Origin: Saprospiraceae bacterium
GTDB lineage: Bacteria; Bacteroidota; Bacteroidia; Chitinophagales; Saprospiraceae
Assembly (NCBI GenBank): GCA_016722285.1
Contig: JADKGI010000006.1
Location: forward strand, 1 to 64,000
DNA: 64,000 nt
Direction: 5' to 3'
In this document: one piece after another, positions 1-8,782 of the stretch
How positions within the stretch are numbered: position 1 is the first letter of the stretch
Layout: each line of letters starts with the position of its first letter
Made by a program: the position numbers and the translations under genes
The notes under the pieces: generated by a model
Databases searched by the model: none
The model's input: the letters and a program-made list of their open reading frames with translations, nothing else
Told to the model about the DNA's origin: nothing

Positions 1-566
1 TAAAGTGGTGAAGGTAGCTCTTTTATGAAATCCATGTTGAAAAGTCTCATTTCGATTATTTTAACACCAAATTTATTTGCTTGTTCCTGTTGGTGTGAAG
101 TGAGTGCTCTAATGCCTACCTGAGTCAATGATGCTAATTTGTTTTTTTCCATTAGTCTTGCAAATGGTGATGCATGCGAATAAGGATTATTGTCATAACT
201 ATTATACAAATCACTGTGGGCATCGAGTTGCAGCACATGCAGATGTTTAAATTTATCTGTATAAGCGTCGATAACTGGGTAACTAACAGAATGATCACCA
301 CCTAAAGTCAGGATTTTCAATTCATTTGAGAGCAAAATAGAAATTTTATCCCGAATTTGATCAAATGCTTTTTCAGGATTTGTATCTTGGAAATAAAGGT
401 CTCCGAAATCGGTATAATGGATGTTCTCCTTTATTTCAGTACCTTCTTCTGTAAAAGAATTGGCTGAGCCATCTTTTTCCATCAGTCGGATTCTTGGGGG
501 AGCATATGATGGGCCCCGAAGAAAGGATGAATTAGCATCGAAAGGAATTCCTATTAATTGAATCAT
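1..566 (-). CDS. Arginase/agmatinase/formimidoylglutamase family hydrolase, C-terminus cut by window edge
   Basis: The minus strand reads open from an ATG at 566 to the window edge, giving about 188 residues. The start MIQLIGIPFDANSSF is typical of the ureohydrolase family. Two manganese-binding motifs are visible: GGDHSVSYP near residue 94 and DAHSDLY near residue 114. The family hydrolyses guanidino or formimino groups (arginine, agmatine or formiminoglutamate). The C-terminal third, including the last metal ligands and the specificity loop, lies outside the window, so the substrate cannot be chosen. It is transcribed divergently from the MoxR-type gene at 783. Family assignment is firm; substrate is unknown. 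Confidence 0.88.
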   Translation of the reverse strand, partial: MIQLIGIPFDANSSFLRGPSYAPPRIRLMEKDGSANSFTEEGTEIKENIHYTDFGDLYFQDTNPEKAFDQIRDKISILLSNELKILTLGGDHSVSYPVIDAYTDKFKHLHVLQLDAHSDLYNSYDNNPYSHASPFARLMEKNKLASLTQVGIRALTSHQQEQANKFGVKIIEMRLFNMDFIKELPSPL

Positions 567-782
567 TCTTAAAATTACTTTTAAGAGCAAGGTAAAATAT
601 TATTTATTATAAATTCTGTTCTGGTTTGCCGCAATTAACCTACCCTTCAAATAAAATGATGATTCAATAGACTTGTGATGGGTAATTAAAATTTCAGCGA
701 TTTGAAACAAGCTTCAACCAATTGTGATATTAAGTGTTCTCATAACATCACAACTATTTACCATTAACGTAAAATAATAATA

Positions 783-2240
783 GTGCAAAATATCACTACG
801 CTTGGAGAGTTGAAAGCTTCAAAGTATCAACCCAAATCCATAAAGCAGGAAATGAGGGACAACCTTGTCCAGAAAATTAAACGAAAGGAAAAATTGTTTG
901 ATGGAATTATGGGATTTGATGACACTGTCTTGCCTGATATAGAACGGGCAGTACTTTCATGTCATAACATTATTCTGCTTGGATTGAGAGGACAAGCCAA
1001 AACCCGGATTGCCAGATTGTTAACCACTTTACTTGATGAATATATTCCGGTTGTAACCGGTTCAGAATTGAATGATGATCCAGTACAACCATTATCCAGG
1101 TATGCTATTGATAAGATAAACGAACAAGGAGATAAAACCCCTGTGTCATGGCTACACCGTTCTAACAGATATGTTGAAAAACTGGCAACTCCAGATGTCA
1201 GTATTGCTGACCTCATTGGAGATGTCGATCCCATCATTGCAGCTACACTCAAGCTACCTTATTCTGACGAAAGAGTCATCCATTTCGGTTTGATTCCAAG
1301 ATCACACCGATCCATTTTTGTCATTAATGAATTACCGGATTTGCAAGCCCGTATTCAGGTATCTTTATTCAATATCTTACAAGAAGGAGATTTGCAAATC
1401 CGGGGTTTTAAGATAAGATTGCCATTGGACATCTCTTTTGTTTTTACAGCCAATCCGGAAGATTATACCAACAGAGGCAGTATAATTACCCCACTCAAGG
1501 ACAGAATTGAAAGTCAAATTCTAACTCACTACCCAAGAAGCCTTGAGATTGCCATGACAATAACAGCCAATGAGTCAAAAATTCATGAAGATCAAAAAGC
1601 AAAAATTAGTATTCCGGATATACACAGGAGACTCATCGAAATGATAAGTTTTAATGCAAGAGAGAGTGAGTATGTGGACTCAAAAAGCGGTGTTTCTGCC
1701 AGGCTTAGTATATCCGCATTGGAAAATTTGTATAGCACAGCTGAAAGAAGAATGCTGTTAAACGGAGAAAAACAAACTACAACCAGAATGACAGATTTCT
1801 GGGGTGTCATTCCTGCAATAACCGGCAAAGTTGAGTTAGTATATGAAGGTGAGCAGGAAGGCCCTTATAATGTGGCAATGAATCTTATATTTAAAAGCTG
1901 CAAAGAACTTTTTTTAGAGCATTATCCAAATCCAAATACCAAATTGAAGCGAGATATTAAAGATGAATATGGAGTCATAAAAGCTTGGTTTTCAGGTGGA
2001 AATAGTGTTGAAATTCTTAATGACGATAATGACAAATCTTATACAGGAGGCTTGATGGCTGTTGCAGGGCTCAAAAAGTTTACAGAGTCTTATATTAAAG
2101 TAGGAGAGGAGATATTACCCATGATGGAGCTTGTACTTTTTGGCTTGTCAGAGTCAGAAGTGATAGGTAAGAATATTTTGGAAAACAGCCTGTCTTTTTC
2201 TGATCCATTGTCAGATATGTTTAATGACCTTGACAATTAA
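783..2240 (+). CDS. MoxR/ChlI-like AAA+ ATPase
   Basis: This 485-residue protein has a Walker A motif GLRGQAKT at residues 67-74 and a Walker B-like stretch FVINELPDLQ near residue 183. A sensor region TANPEDYTNRG and an arginine-finger segment PLKDRIESQI follow. This is the magnesium-chelatase/MoxR clade of AAA+ ATPases, which usually work with a von Willebrand factor A partner to remodel or load metal into proteins. No vWA gene is adjacent; the vWA gene at 57.6 kb is exported and unlikely to be the partner. The start is a GTG, chosen because the conserved N-terminal segment (TLGELKASKYQPKSIK) begins immediately after it. The C-terminal 130 residues are not assigned to a domain. The client is unknown. 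Confidence 0.85.
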   Translation: MQNITTLGELKASKYQPKSIKQEMRDNLVQKIKRKEKLFDGIMGFDDTVLPDIERAVLSCHNIILLGLRGQAKTRIARLLTTLLDEYIPVVTGSELNDDPVQPLSRYAIDKINEQGDKTPVSWLHRSNRYVEKLATPDVSIADLIGDVDPIIAATLKLPYSDERVIHFGLIPRSHRSIFVINELPDLQARIQVSLFNILQEGDLQIRGFKIRLPLDISFVFTANPEDYTNRGSIITPLKDRIESQILTHYPRSLEIAMTITANESKIHEDQKAKISIPDIHRRLIEMISFNARESEYVDSKSGVSARLSISALENLYSTAERRMLLNGEKQTTTRMTDFWGVIPAITGKVELVYEGEQEGPYNVAMNLIFKSCKELFLEHYPNPNTKLKRDIKDEYGVIKAWFSGGNSVEILNDDNDKSYTGGLMAVAGLKKFTESYIKVGEEILPMMELVLFGLSESEVIGKNILENSLSFSDPLSDMFNDLDN

Positions 2241-2374
2241 TTCATCGATATATATCTGGAAATTATATAAAATATTTTAAAAAATATGTGACTTTTTATT
2301 TTTAAGTCAACAATATGAGATCAGAATGTAATATTCTGAGTTTTAATTAATTCCTAAATAAATCATTTATAACG

Positions 2375-2713
2375 ATGAGCAAGTTTGATGAAATGGTATC
2401 TCTGTATGAAAGAGAAATGAAAGATTTGAAAATATCTGTTAACGGAGAGCTTTTGAAAGCTGTAACTAAAGGTTGTGGTCCGGTCATTTATTTACCCGAT
2501 GCTTCAAAAGTATCATCGAGCGATCAGGCCGAGATGGACAGGGTAAAAAATAATTTTCTGATTAAAAAGCTGGGACTGAAGGATAGCCACGAATTAGACA
2601 AAGGCATTCAGGCAGCCGTTGATATTATGGGTGCATCAAACCGCAATAAATATCGTGCTATATTCTACTACCTGTTGGTAAAGCACTTTAAAAAAGAAGG
2701 GCTTTATATATAA
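2375..2713 (+). CDS. DUF2853 family protein
   Basis: A 112-residue cytoplasmic protein with no signal peptide or membrane segment. The blocks MSKFDEMVSLYE, RVKNNFLIKKLGLKDS and SNRNKYRAIFYYLLVKHFKKE match the DUF2853 family from start to end at full length. Members are small, helical and of unknown function, and are common in Bacteroidota. It follows the MoxR-type gene after 134 bp and is closed by a strong intrinsic terminator at 2745-2773, so it ends its transcription unit. Confidence 0.85.
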   Translation: MSKFDEMVSLYEREMKDLKISVNGELLKAVTKGCGPVIYLPDASKVSSSDQAEMDRVKNNFLIKKLGLKDSHELDKGIQAAVDIMGASNRNKYRAIFYYLLVKHFKKEGLYI

Positions 2714-2744
2714 TTGTGGATTTCATGTAATGAGATAATAAATT

Positions 2745-2773
2745 GGCACCAGCTTTTAGTTCGGTGCCTTTTT
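2745..2773 (+). terminator. Intrinsic terminator after the DUF2853 gene
   Basis: A perfect six-base-pair stem GGCACC/GGTGCC closes a 12-nt loop and is followed directly by TTTTT. It lies 32 bp downstream of the DUF2853 stop codon and upstream of the tRNA promoter. Confidence 0.75.
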
Positions 2774-2822
2774 AGTTTGTAAAAATTTCATTAATAATTT
2801 TCACAATTAGTTAGTTATTATC

Positions 2823-2830
2823 TACATTTG
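2823..2830 (+). promoter_or_regulatory. Bacteroidota -7 promoter element of the tRNA-Arg gene
   Basis: TACATTTG fits the TAnnTTTG consensus of the primary sigma factor in Bacteroidota and lies 30 bp before the mature tRNA. No good TTTG -33 element is seen about 20 bp further upstream, so only the -7 half is supported. Confidence 0.5.
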
Positions 2831-2860
2831 CACCCGATTTGAAGAAATCGAAAAGCCTAC

Positions 2861-2934
2861 GGTTCCGTAGCTCAGCTGGATAGAGCAACAGATTTCTAAT
2901 CTGTGGGTCACAGGTTCGAATCCTGTCGGGATCA
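2861..2934 (+). tRNA. tRNA-Arg (anticodon TCT)
   Basis: A cloverleaf folds cleanly. The acceptor stem GGTTCCG pairs with CGGGATC (two G-U pairs) before discriminator A2934. The anticodon stem ACAGA/TCTGT holds the loop TTTCTAA, with the anticodon TCT at 2895-2897. The T stem ACAGG/CCTGT holds TTCGAAT. CCA is not encoded. It reads AGA codons. The 3' side is the probable integration site of the decayed integrase at 3220. Confidence 0.95.
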
Positions 2935-2943
2935 CACATAGCG

Positions 2944-2977
2944 ACGCCAAATAGTATTAATTTACTATTTGGCGTTT
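2944..2977 (+). terminator. Terminator hairpin directly after tRNA-Arg
   Basis: A perfect 11-bp stem, CGCCAAATAGT paired with ACTATTTGGCG, closes an 8-nt loop and ends in TTT. It starts 10 bp after the tRNA and is a plausible intrinsic terminator for the tRNA transcript. Its length and perfection also fit a hairpin left by an integrated element. Confidence 0.65.
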
Positions 2978-3219
2978 GATTTTCAGGCAGTTATGGAAAA
3001 ATAGAAACTCAAATCCACATTATTAAACTCAAGTAATTTGCAACCATATTGCAGCCATAGTGCAGCTAAGGTATTTTTTGGTTATTGATGGCTGCAAATG
3101 ATGAGGCAATATGACATGATCTTATAATTTACTGGTTATGAGTGTTTAAGCGGCAATTATTTACACGAATTATTTTTTTTAATCGTTTAAATAAAACAAC
3201 CATTCAAAAATTAGATCAA

Positions 3220-3622
3220 ATGAATGTGAAATTTATCATTCGGAAAAACAGGGAAGTTGGTGGCTTTGTCCCCATTCAGATGTAAATTACTTTTGAAGCA
3301 GTGAGGCTTTTTATTACTGCTGGTCAAAAAATAGAGGTAGAATATTGGGATGTAAGATCTGGCATGGTCATAGGTAAAATTCAAAAAATAAAAGTGATTA
3401 ACGAACATTTGAATAAAATGTGAGTTGATGAGTATCGAGTATTTAATGAAATGAAGTCACTTCAAGAAGAAATTATAACGGAAGATTTAAGAAGAATCCT
3501 TTCCGGCAGAAGTTAAGCCAATACGAAAAATGCTTCTGGAAGTTTGTGATATCTTCCACTCCATTGCAGAGAAGCTCATACTAAAGATTGGTATAGACAT
3601 TAGGTCAAAATGCTTAGTTTGA
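3220..3622 (+). pseudogene. Decayed tyrosine site-specific integrase (N-terminal part)
   Basis: Starting at ATG 3220, one frame reads MNVKFIIRKN, then in-frame stops at 3283 (TAA) and 3421 (TGA), with recognisable protein between them: an ITFEAVRLFI segment, then GQKIEVEYWD and KVINEHLNKM, and after the second stop a DEYRVFNEMK segment and ITEDLRRILSG. This pattern is the arm-type DNA-binding N-terminus of the tyrosine integrases that insert conjugative elements and phages of Bacteroidota into tRNA genes. After 3514 a shifted frame continues as KPIRKMLLEVCDIFHS, resembling the core-binding domain. The catalytic domain is absent. The position, about 285 bp after tRNA-Arg, fits a tRNA-targeted element that has been lost. 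Two stops and a frameshift make it non-functional. Confidence 0.72.
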
Positions 3623-3691
3623 ATCCAAATGTGTACAGAAATTCACTGACTTGGCTTTGAAGATGTATATTGTGTTTTATTTAGTGGAGTT

Positions 3692-4405
3692 CTACAGAAT
3701 TCTATAAAAATGATTTTCAAGATGGTGTCTCATACCCATCCTGAATTTTTCCGCATCCCGGGTTTGTAGTATTTCTACAAGTTGTTTATGTGAGGTAAAT
3801 TTTCTTTGAGCTGTAGGAAGATTGAGCAAACCACTGGAATAAATATATTTATACACAGGCAATAAAAGCTTTTGAAATTCTCTAAGCGTGTCATTAGCAG
3901 TAATTTCGTATAATTTTCCGTGGAATTTTATTTCATAATCAATGTCAAAAAGTATATCTGCAGATTGCCCTTCTTCATCTTTAACTATTTCAAATAATTC
4001 CAAAATGTCTTCATTGGTCGCTCTGGTGACTACAAAGTCTGCCATGCCAACTTCCAGAGCTAATCTCAATTCAAAGATGTCACGTAATGTGCTATGGTCC
4101 AATATGTGCGGAATAATTGATTTTTGAAGGATCAGAGTGATATCCGGGCTTTTTATCACAGTCCCTCTTTTCTTCTTCGTTTCAATCAATCCCATTGTCC
4201 GTAACCTGTTGAGCGATTCGCGTATAACAGTGCGACTGACACCCATAAGATCTGCCAATTCAAGTTCTTTGGGTATGGAATCTCCAACATTCAATTCCTT
4301 GCTAATAAAAAAATCAAGTAGGCTCATTTCTACTTTGTCCACCATGCTGCTATTATCTATTGCAGAGAGTGTTGAAAAAGATCTTAATTTTTCCATAAAA
4401 AACAA
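3692..4405 (-). CDS. GntR family (FCD/FadR-type) transcriptional regulator, probable sialic acid regulator
   Basis: The N-terminal winged helix carries the GntR signature SIPKELELADLMGVSRTVIR and a wing LIETKKKRGTV (residues about 43-85). A C-terminal FCD ligand-binding domain follows, with candidate metal ligands in FHGKLYEI and in HKQLVEIL and MRHHLENH. FCD regulators such as NanR sense sugar acids and related carboxylates. The gene is divergent from the susC-led sialic acid locus, so it is the likely local regulator. A palindrome matching the FCD-type pattern GTnnnAC overlaps both its own predicted start site and that of susC. A second possible start, MEKLRSF at 4396, lies three codons in. 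Direct sialic acid binding is inference. Confidence 0.88.
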   Translation of the reverse strand: MFFMEKLRSFSTLSAIDNSSMVDKVEMSLLDFFISKELNVGDSIPKELELADLMGVSRTVIRESLNRLRTMGLIETKKKRGTVIKSPDITLILQKSIIPHILDHSTLRDIFELRLALEVGMADFVVTRATNEDILELFEIVKDEEGQSADILFDIDYEIKFHGKLYEITANDTLREFQKLLLPVYKYIYSSGLLNLPTAQRKFTSHKQLVEILQTRDAEKFRMGMRHHLENHFYRIL

Positions 4406-4460
4406 CTAGGTTAACTTATATGAAGAATTTTTGGAGAATAAAAATAGTAACTGTAAATTA

Positions 4461-4508
4461 TATGTATGACATAATGCACAAATTTAAGCATTTTATTTCA
4501 CGAACAAA
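4461..4508 (-). promoter_or_regulatory. Promoter and palindromic operator of the GntR-type gene
   Basis: On the minus strand a -33 TTTG (4508-4505) is followed 18 nt later by the -7 element TAAATTTG (4486-4479). Four nt further is TTATGTCATACATA (4474-4461), a palindrome with arms TATGT and ACATA around a 3-nt centre. The palindrome sits where transcription should start, about 56 bp before the start codon, which suggests autoregulation by repression. The same palindrome occurs at 5311. Confidence 0.72.
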
Positions 4509-5276
4509 TTTAATAATGATTTTTATTTGATATGGATTAGAGTATATAAAGTTTAAAAAAGAAATGATTTGCGTTTAAAATTTTAATATGACTTTTTATT
4601 TGGGACCATACCAAACAAATTAAAATAACTGGATTATCTGTCAATTCCGCGATGTCCCGCATTGTACTATAGTATAATTACCTTCCGGATTACAAATATC
4701 ACAGTTGATTTCTATCAATCGTCTGCCTTTAAAAGATGAGATATATAGCTATGAAAATTTCAAACTTTTTAGTAACCCTTATCAATCAAAGTCAATAATT
4801 TTTTTTCAAGTTAATGCTGCCTTAAAATTTAAACGTGTAATAGTTCTTAATCAGTGTTGGCAAGATTATTTGAGAATACGTGATAAAAGGCTAATAAATG
4901 AACAGATTTTATATGCCGGCAGGCGGAAAGAGGATGGATGTGGTATGTTTATTTATGTGAATCATTAAAAGAAGTTGGCTGAAAAATAATTAAGATAGGC
5001 TAATAAAAACACTTCATACAATCTTCTTAAAGATCACATTTCTGTTTTTTTTATCAAAAAAATATATTATTACCGGATTGTTTAAAAGATACAAACTTCT
5101 GCTTTTGAGCGTTTTAAAATGATTCAAAGGTATTTTTTATGAGTCGTCTGCAGGCAAATAAAATTCTTCAACTCTAACACTTCATATTATTTTAATGCTG
5201 TTTTGGTAAGTAATGTTGGTAAAAGTCACTAAATTTTACGAATAATAGTTATTTATTAAAATTATTTTTAATAAAA
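4509..5276. other. Long spacer between the regulator and susC, no convincing gene
   Basis: About 770 bp of AT-rich DNA. A plus-strand open frame at 4705-4968 (87 codons) has no recognisable motif, no ribosome site and unremarkable composition; I do not call it a gene. No repeats or terminators were recognised apart from runs of A and T. Confidence 0.5.
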
Positions 5277-5308
5277 TTTTGAGGTAACAGAAATAGCAAT
5301 TACATTTG
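5277..5308 (+). promoter_or_regulatory. susC promoter (-33 TTTTG, -7 TACATTTG)
   Basis: TTTTG at 5277-5281 and TACATTTG at 5301-5308 are separated by 19 nt, a close match to the primary promoter consensus of Bacteroidota. Transcription should start near 5312-5316, inside the operator at 5311-5325, about 50 bp before the susC start codon. Confidence 0.75.
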
Positions 5309-5310
5309 CG

Positions 5311-5325
5311 TTATGTATGACATAA
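5311..5325 (+). promoter_or_regulatory. Palindromic operator at the susC start site
   Basis: TTATGTATGACATAA is an inverted repeat (TTATGT/ACATAA) around ATG. Its core GT-ATG-AC fits the pattern bound by FCD-type GntR regulators. A 14-nt match occurs in the divergent regulator promoter at 4461-4474. Position at the transcription start predicts repression that is relieved by a sialic acid-derived ligand (inference). Confidence 0.72.
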
Positions 5326-5364
5326 TACAAAAAATAATTTCTTAATAATCAACACATACAAATA

Positions 5365-8300
5365 ATGAAAAATTTAGAATTCAGGAATTTTATTATTTAT
5401 GCACTTCTTCTCTTTTCTTGGAATCTTGGCTTGTCTCAGGTAAAAATCAATGGAACCATTAAAGATGCAAGTAGTGGTATCACTTTACCGGGTGTTAATA
5501 TTTTGGTGGTAGGTACTGACATTGGTACCGTAACAGATATCGATGGAAAATTCAATCTGGATGTTGATAGTCCTAATAGGGAGATTTCCATATCCATGAT
5601 TGGTTATGCCACAAAAAATATTCCGGTCACACTAGTGAAAGATCTGGAAATTTTACTTGAAGAATCTTCAAGTACTTTGGATGAAATTGTTGTGGTCGGA
5701 TATGGAACTACAAAGAGATCAAAGCTCACTGGTTCAGTATCTAAACTGGAGAATAAATTTTTGGAAACGGGAATCCGGTCAAGCCCTGCTCAAGCATTAG
5801 CAGGCACTATACCAGGCCTTAGGGTGTCCAACACCACGGGTCGTCCTGGGGCGTTACCCAATATAGTATTGAGAGGTGGTACAAACTTTGATGGTACGGG
5901 AAGTCCTTTAGTCATCATGGATGGACAGATCAGAGGTTCATTTAGCGATATTAATCCTGAAGAAATTGAGAGCATTGAAGTGTTGAAGGATGCTTCTGCC
6001 ACAGCTATATATGGAGCTCGGGCCAGCAATGGGGTAATTCTGGTTACATCTAAACGAGGAGTGGCGGGTACTTCTGCTGTAACTCTCAAAGTAAGAAGAG
6101 GTATCAGTGATCTAAATGTGCCATACAACTTCCTGAGTGCTGAAGACTACATCAAATGGACTCGTATGGGTGTCGTCCAGGCGATGGTAAATGGCACCCT
6201 TGGTACTGTCACAGCAAATACAGCGTTATCCGCAGTAGGACCAAGAGGTACAGGAAATCTATATAAAGATGCTTCAGGCAATATTGTCGATGGCAATTAT
6301 AGTAGTGCTGGGGTATGGAGTGTGATGAGGCTTTCTGATACAAACAAAGAGCTCTTGAGCAAACCAGGATGGAAGACAACTAAGGATGCCGTAAAAACAA
6401 ATGCTGCGGGTAACTACGACCCAAATGGTTCTATTGCAGATCTCATTTATAAAGATTTTAATTATGGTGACTTTGGTCTCAATCAATCTGCACCAATTGG
6501 TGATTATAATTTAGGATTTAGTGGTGGAAACGAGAAAGGAAAATATTTTGCAAATTTGGGTTATTATGACGAGGGAGGCCTTTCTATAAAGACCTTTTAC
6601 AAAAGATATAATTTTTCTTTTAACGGCGACTATAATATAAATTCCTGGCTAAAATCAGAAAGTGGGATCCAGTTTGCCAGGGCTGAATGGAGAGATCAAT
6701 CTTTGCAGAATGGTGAGGGCAACTTTTGGGGTAGGATGCTTTCAGCTCCACCAACGATGAGAGGATATAATGAAAATGGTGAGTTGTTACTGGGTAGAGA
6801 TGCAAGTGATGGTAATCCAATTTATAATATAGATAAATATAAAAGAAAAAACCAAAACGATAAATTTACTTTAAATCAGGCTTTCAACATTAGTCTTACT
6901 AAAGACCTTTATGTAAGGGTCAATGGGATTCTAATGTATGATGAAGGTGTTTTTGAAAGCTTTAATCAGGATTTTCGTACAGGAGTATTAAGTTTAACCA
7001 ATCCTAATACGGGATGGAATAGGGATCGAAGTTCATCTTCATCTTTTGACAGAACCACCCGGCAGACATACAATGCTATTATCAATTACAGCCGTTCGTT
7101 TTCTCAACAACATAATGTAAATGCCATGGTGGGATACGAGTATTACGATGCATATAATGAAGGTTTGGCAGCAAGTGGAAGATTGGCTCCTACCGATAAT
7201 TTTCAAGATCTGGAGTTAACTCAAAATAATGTTGACCAACAAACCAGAGGAACGGATTCTTATCACAACAGAGAAAGAATTCTATCATCTTTCGGAAGGG
7301 TAAATTATGATTATTCCGGTAAATATTTGGCATCTTTCACCGTCAGACGTGATGGATATTCTCGCTTGCTTGGTGATAATCGTTTTGGAGTATTTCCTGC
7401 ATTTTCTGTGGGATGGCTTATGCACCAAGAAGATTTTATGAAATCCTTCAGTCCTTGGTTGTCGTATATGAAATTAAGGGGAAGCTGGGGTAGAAACGGT
7501 AACATAGGTGGCATAGGAACATATGAACTGCAAGGAGCATTTGGTTCGCAAACAGCATATGCCGGGACAATCGGCTTCTTACAAACTGGAGTTGCCAATC
7601 CAAATCTAAAATGGGAAAAAACCAATACCACTGAAGTAGGAGCAGAGATGGGATTATTTGATAACAAATTGAATGCATCGGTGGCATATTATAATAGAAT
7701 CACAGATGACAAAATAGCAAGTGTACTTCTACCTACATCGTCAGGTGTTTCCAGTATTCGAACAAATAATGGAAGTATGAGAAACCGAGGAGTTGAACTG
7801 GAAGCCACTTACCGGCTATTGCGAAGCAAAGATTTTAATATTCAAATAGGGGCCAACGCAGCATGGAACAAAAATACTGTTTTAAAATTGCCTTTCAATG
7901 GTAATGCAAATAATCGCCAAGGAGGACAGCAAGTGTTCGATCCTAAAACCGGACAGTTGATTTGGGTCGGTGGATTTCAAGAAGGCCAGGAATGGGGCGA
8001 AGTGTTTGGATTTGTGAGTGACGGAATCATAAGAACTCCTGAAGATTTAGCTTCATATAATAAAACAGATTTGGCTGCGGGTCAGGTTTGGTTTAATGGT
8101 TCTGCAGGTAGGAGAGTAGCTAGCCCTAAAATTATCACAGAAAGAAATTTAACTCTTGCCGGCGGGTGGCTATCAACACAACTTGGAGACATGAAATGGA
8201 AAGATATAGATAACAATGATACCATTGATACCAGAGATATGGTTTCATTGGGCAGGCAAATACCTAGATGGACTGGGGGTTTTAATACCGCTTTTGGTTA

Positions 8301-8748
8301 CAAAGGGCTTTCACTTTTAGCTAGGTTCGATTTTGGTTTAGGACATATTCAGCAGGACTTCCAGCAGATGTGGGCCTTGGCATCTGCACAAGGTGAATTT
8401 AATCCTACAGATTTAGTAAAAGATACCTGGACTCCTGAAAATCCAAACGCATCCCTTCCAAGATACGTTTGGGCAGATCAACTCAATACTAAAAACTTTG
8501 ACCGGCCTTCGAGTATGTTTTATGTTCCATCGGACTATTTGGCCATCAGAGAAGTGACCCTGAGCTATAGTTTACCTGTCTATCTGATCAAAAGACTCAA
8601 AATGTCCGCTTTAAATTTTAGCGTAACAGCGCAGAATTTAGGGTACCTCACAAACAAAATGCTGAATCTACCAGAACGAACAGGCGCCCAAACTAGTGCT
8701 TATACAATACCTACACAACTTATTTTTGGTGCCAATGTAACTTTTTGA
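5365..8748 (+). CDS. SusC/RagA-type TonB-dependent transporter (sialoglycan, NanO-like)
   Basis: The 1127-residue protein has a signal peptide ending near residue 24 and a carboxypeptidase-D-like regulatory domain (residues about 26-110). The SusC signature DEIVVVGYGTTKRSKLTGSV follows, then a plug domain with VLKDASATAIYGARASNG and the 22-strand barrel ending in an aromatic residue. It imports oligosaccharides across the outer membrane together with the SusD lipoprotein encoded 34 bp downstream. The following genes degrade sialylated glycans, so sialic acid or sialylated oligosaccharides are the likely cargo, as for NanO of Bacteroides and Tannerella; the sequence alone does not prove this. 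It has its own promoter and operator. Confidence 0.93.
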   Translation: MKNLEFRNFIIYALLLFSWNLGLSQVKINGTIKDASSGITLPGVNILVVGTDIGTVTDIDGKFNLDVDSPNREISISMIGYATKNIPVTLVKDLEILLEESSSTLDEIVVVGYGTTKRSKLTGSVSKLENKFLETGIRSSPAQALAGTIPGLRVSNTTGRPGALPNIVLRGGTNFDGTGSPLVIMDGQIRGSFSDINPEEIESIEVLKDASATAIYGARASNGVILVTSKRGVAGTSAVTLKVRRGISDLNVPYNFLSAEDYIKWTRMGVVQAMVNGTLGTVTANTALSAVGPRGTGNLYKDASGNIVDGNYSSAGVWSVMRLSDTNKELLSKPGWKTTKDAVKTNAAGNYDPNGSIADLIYKDFNYGDFGLNQSAPIGDYNLGFSGGNEKGKYFANLGYYDEGGLSIKTFYKRYNFSFNGDYNINSWLKSESGIQFARAEWRDQSLQNGEGNFWGRMLSAPPTMRGYNENGELLLGRDASDGNPIYNIDKYKRKNQNDKFTLNQAFNISLTKDLYVRVNGILMYDEGVFESFNQDFRTGVLSLTNPNTGWNRDRSSSSSFDRTTRQTYNAIINYSRSFSQQHNVNAMVGYEYYDAYNEGLAASGRLAPTDNFQDLELTQNNVDQQTRGTDSYHNRERILSSFGRVNYDYSGKYLASFTVRRDGYSRLLGDNRFGVFPAFSVGWLMHQEDFMKSFSPWLSYMKLRGSWGRNGNIGGIGTYELQGAFGSQTAYAGTIGFLQTGVANPNLKWEKTNTTEVGAEMGLFDNKLNASVAYYNRITDDKIASVLLPTSSGVSSIRTNNGSMRNRGVELEATYRLLRSKDFNIQIGANAAWNKNTVLKLPFNGNANNRQGGQQVFDPKTGQLIWVGGFQEGQEWGEVFGFVSDGIIRTPEDLASYNKTDLAAGQVWFNGSAGRRVASPKIITERNLTLAGGWLSTQLGDMKWKDIDNNDTIDTRDMVSLGRQIPRWTGGFNTAFGYKGLSLLARFDFGLGHIQQDFQQMWALASAQGEFNPTDLVKDTWTPENPNASLPRYVWADQLNTKNFDRPSSMFYVPSDYLAIREVTLSYSLPVYLIKRLKMSALNFSVTAQNLGYLTNKMLNLPERTGAQTSAYTIPTQLIFGANVTF

Positions 8749-8782
8749 TAAGAATTAATCAACACATGAAAATTTAGATAAA

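Noticed and set aside
783..2240. The MoxR-type ATPase as partner of the vWA protein at 57589
   Set aside because: The vWA protein has a signal peptide and lies 55 kb away, while MoxR ATPases are cytoplasmic and normally adjacent to their vWA partners.
3211..3408. A 65-codon minus-strand open frame next to tRNA-Arg
   Set aside because: It is the reverse shadow of the decayed integrase, whose plus-strand protein similarity is clear.
4705..4968. An 87-codon plus-strand open frame in the spacer before susC
   Set aside because: No family motif, no supporting context and composition like the surrounding AT-rich spacer. It was left as non-coding.
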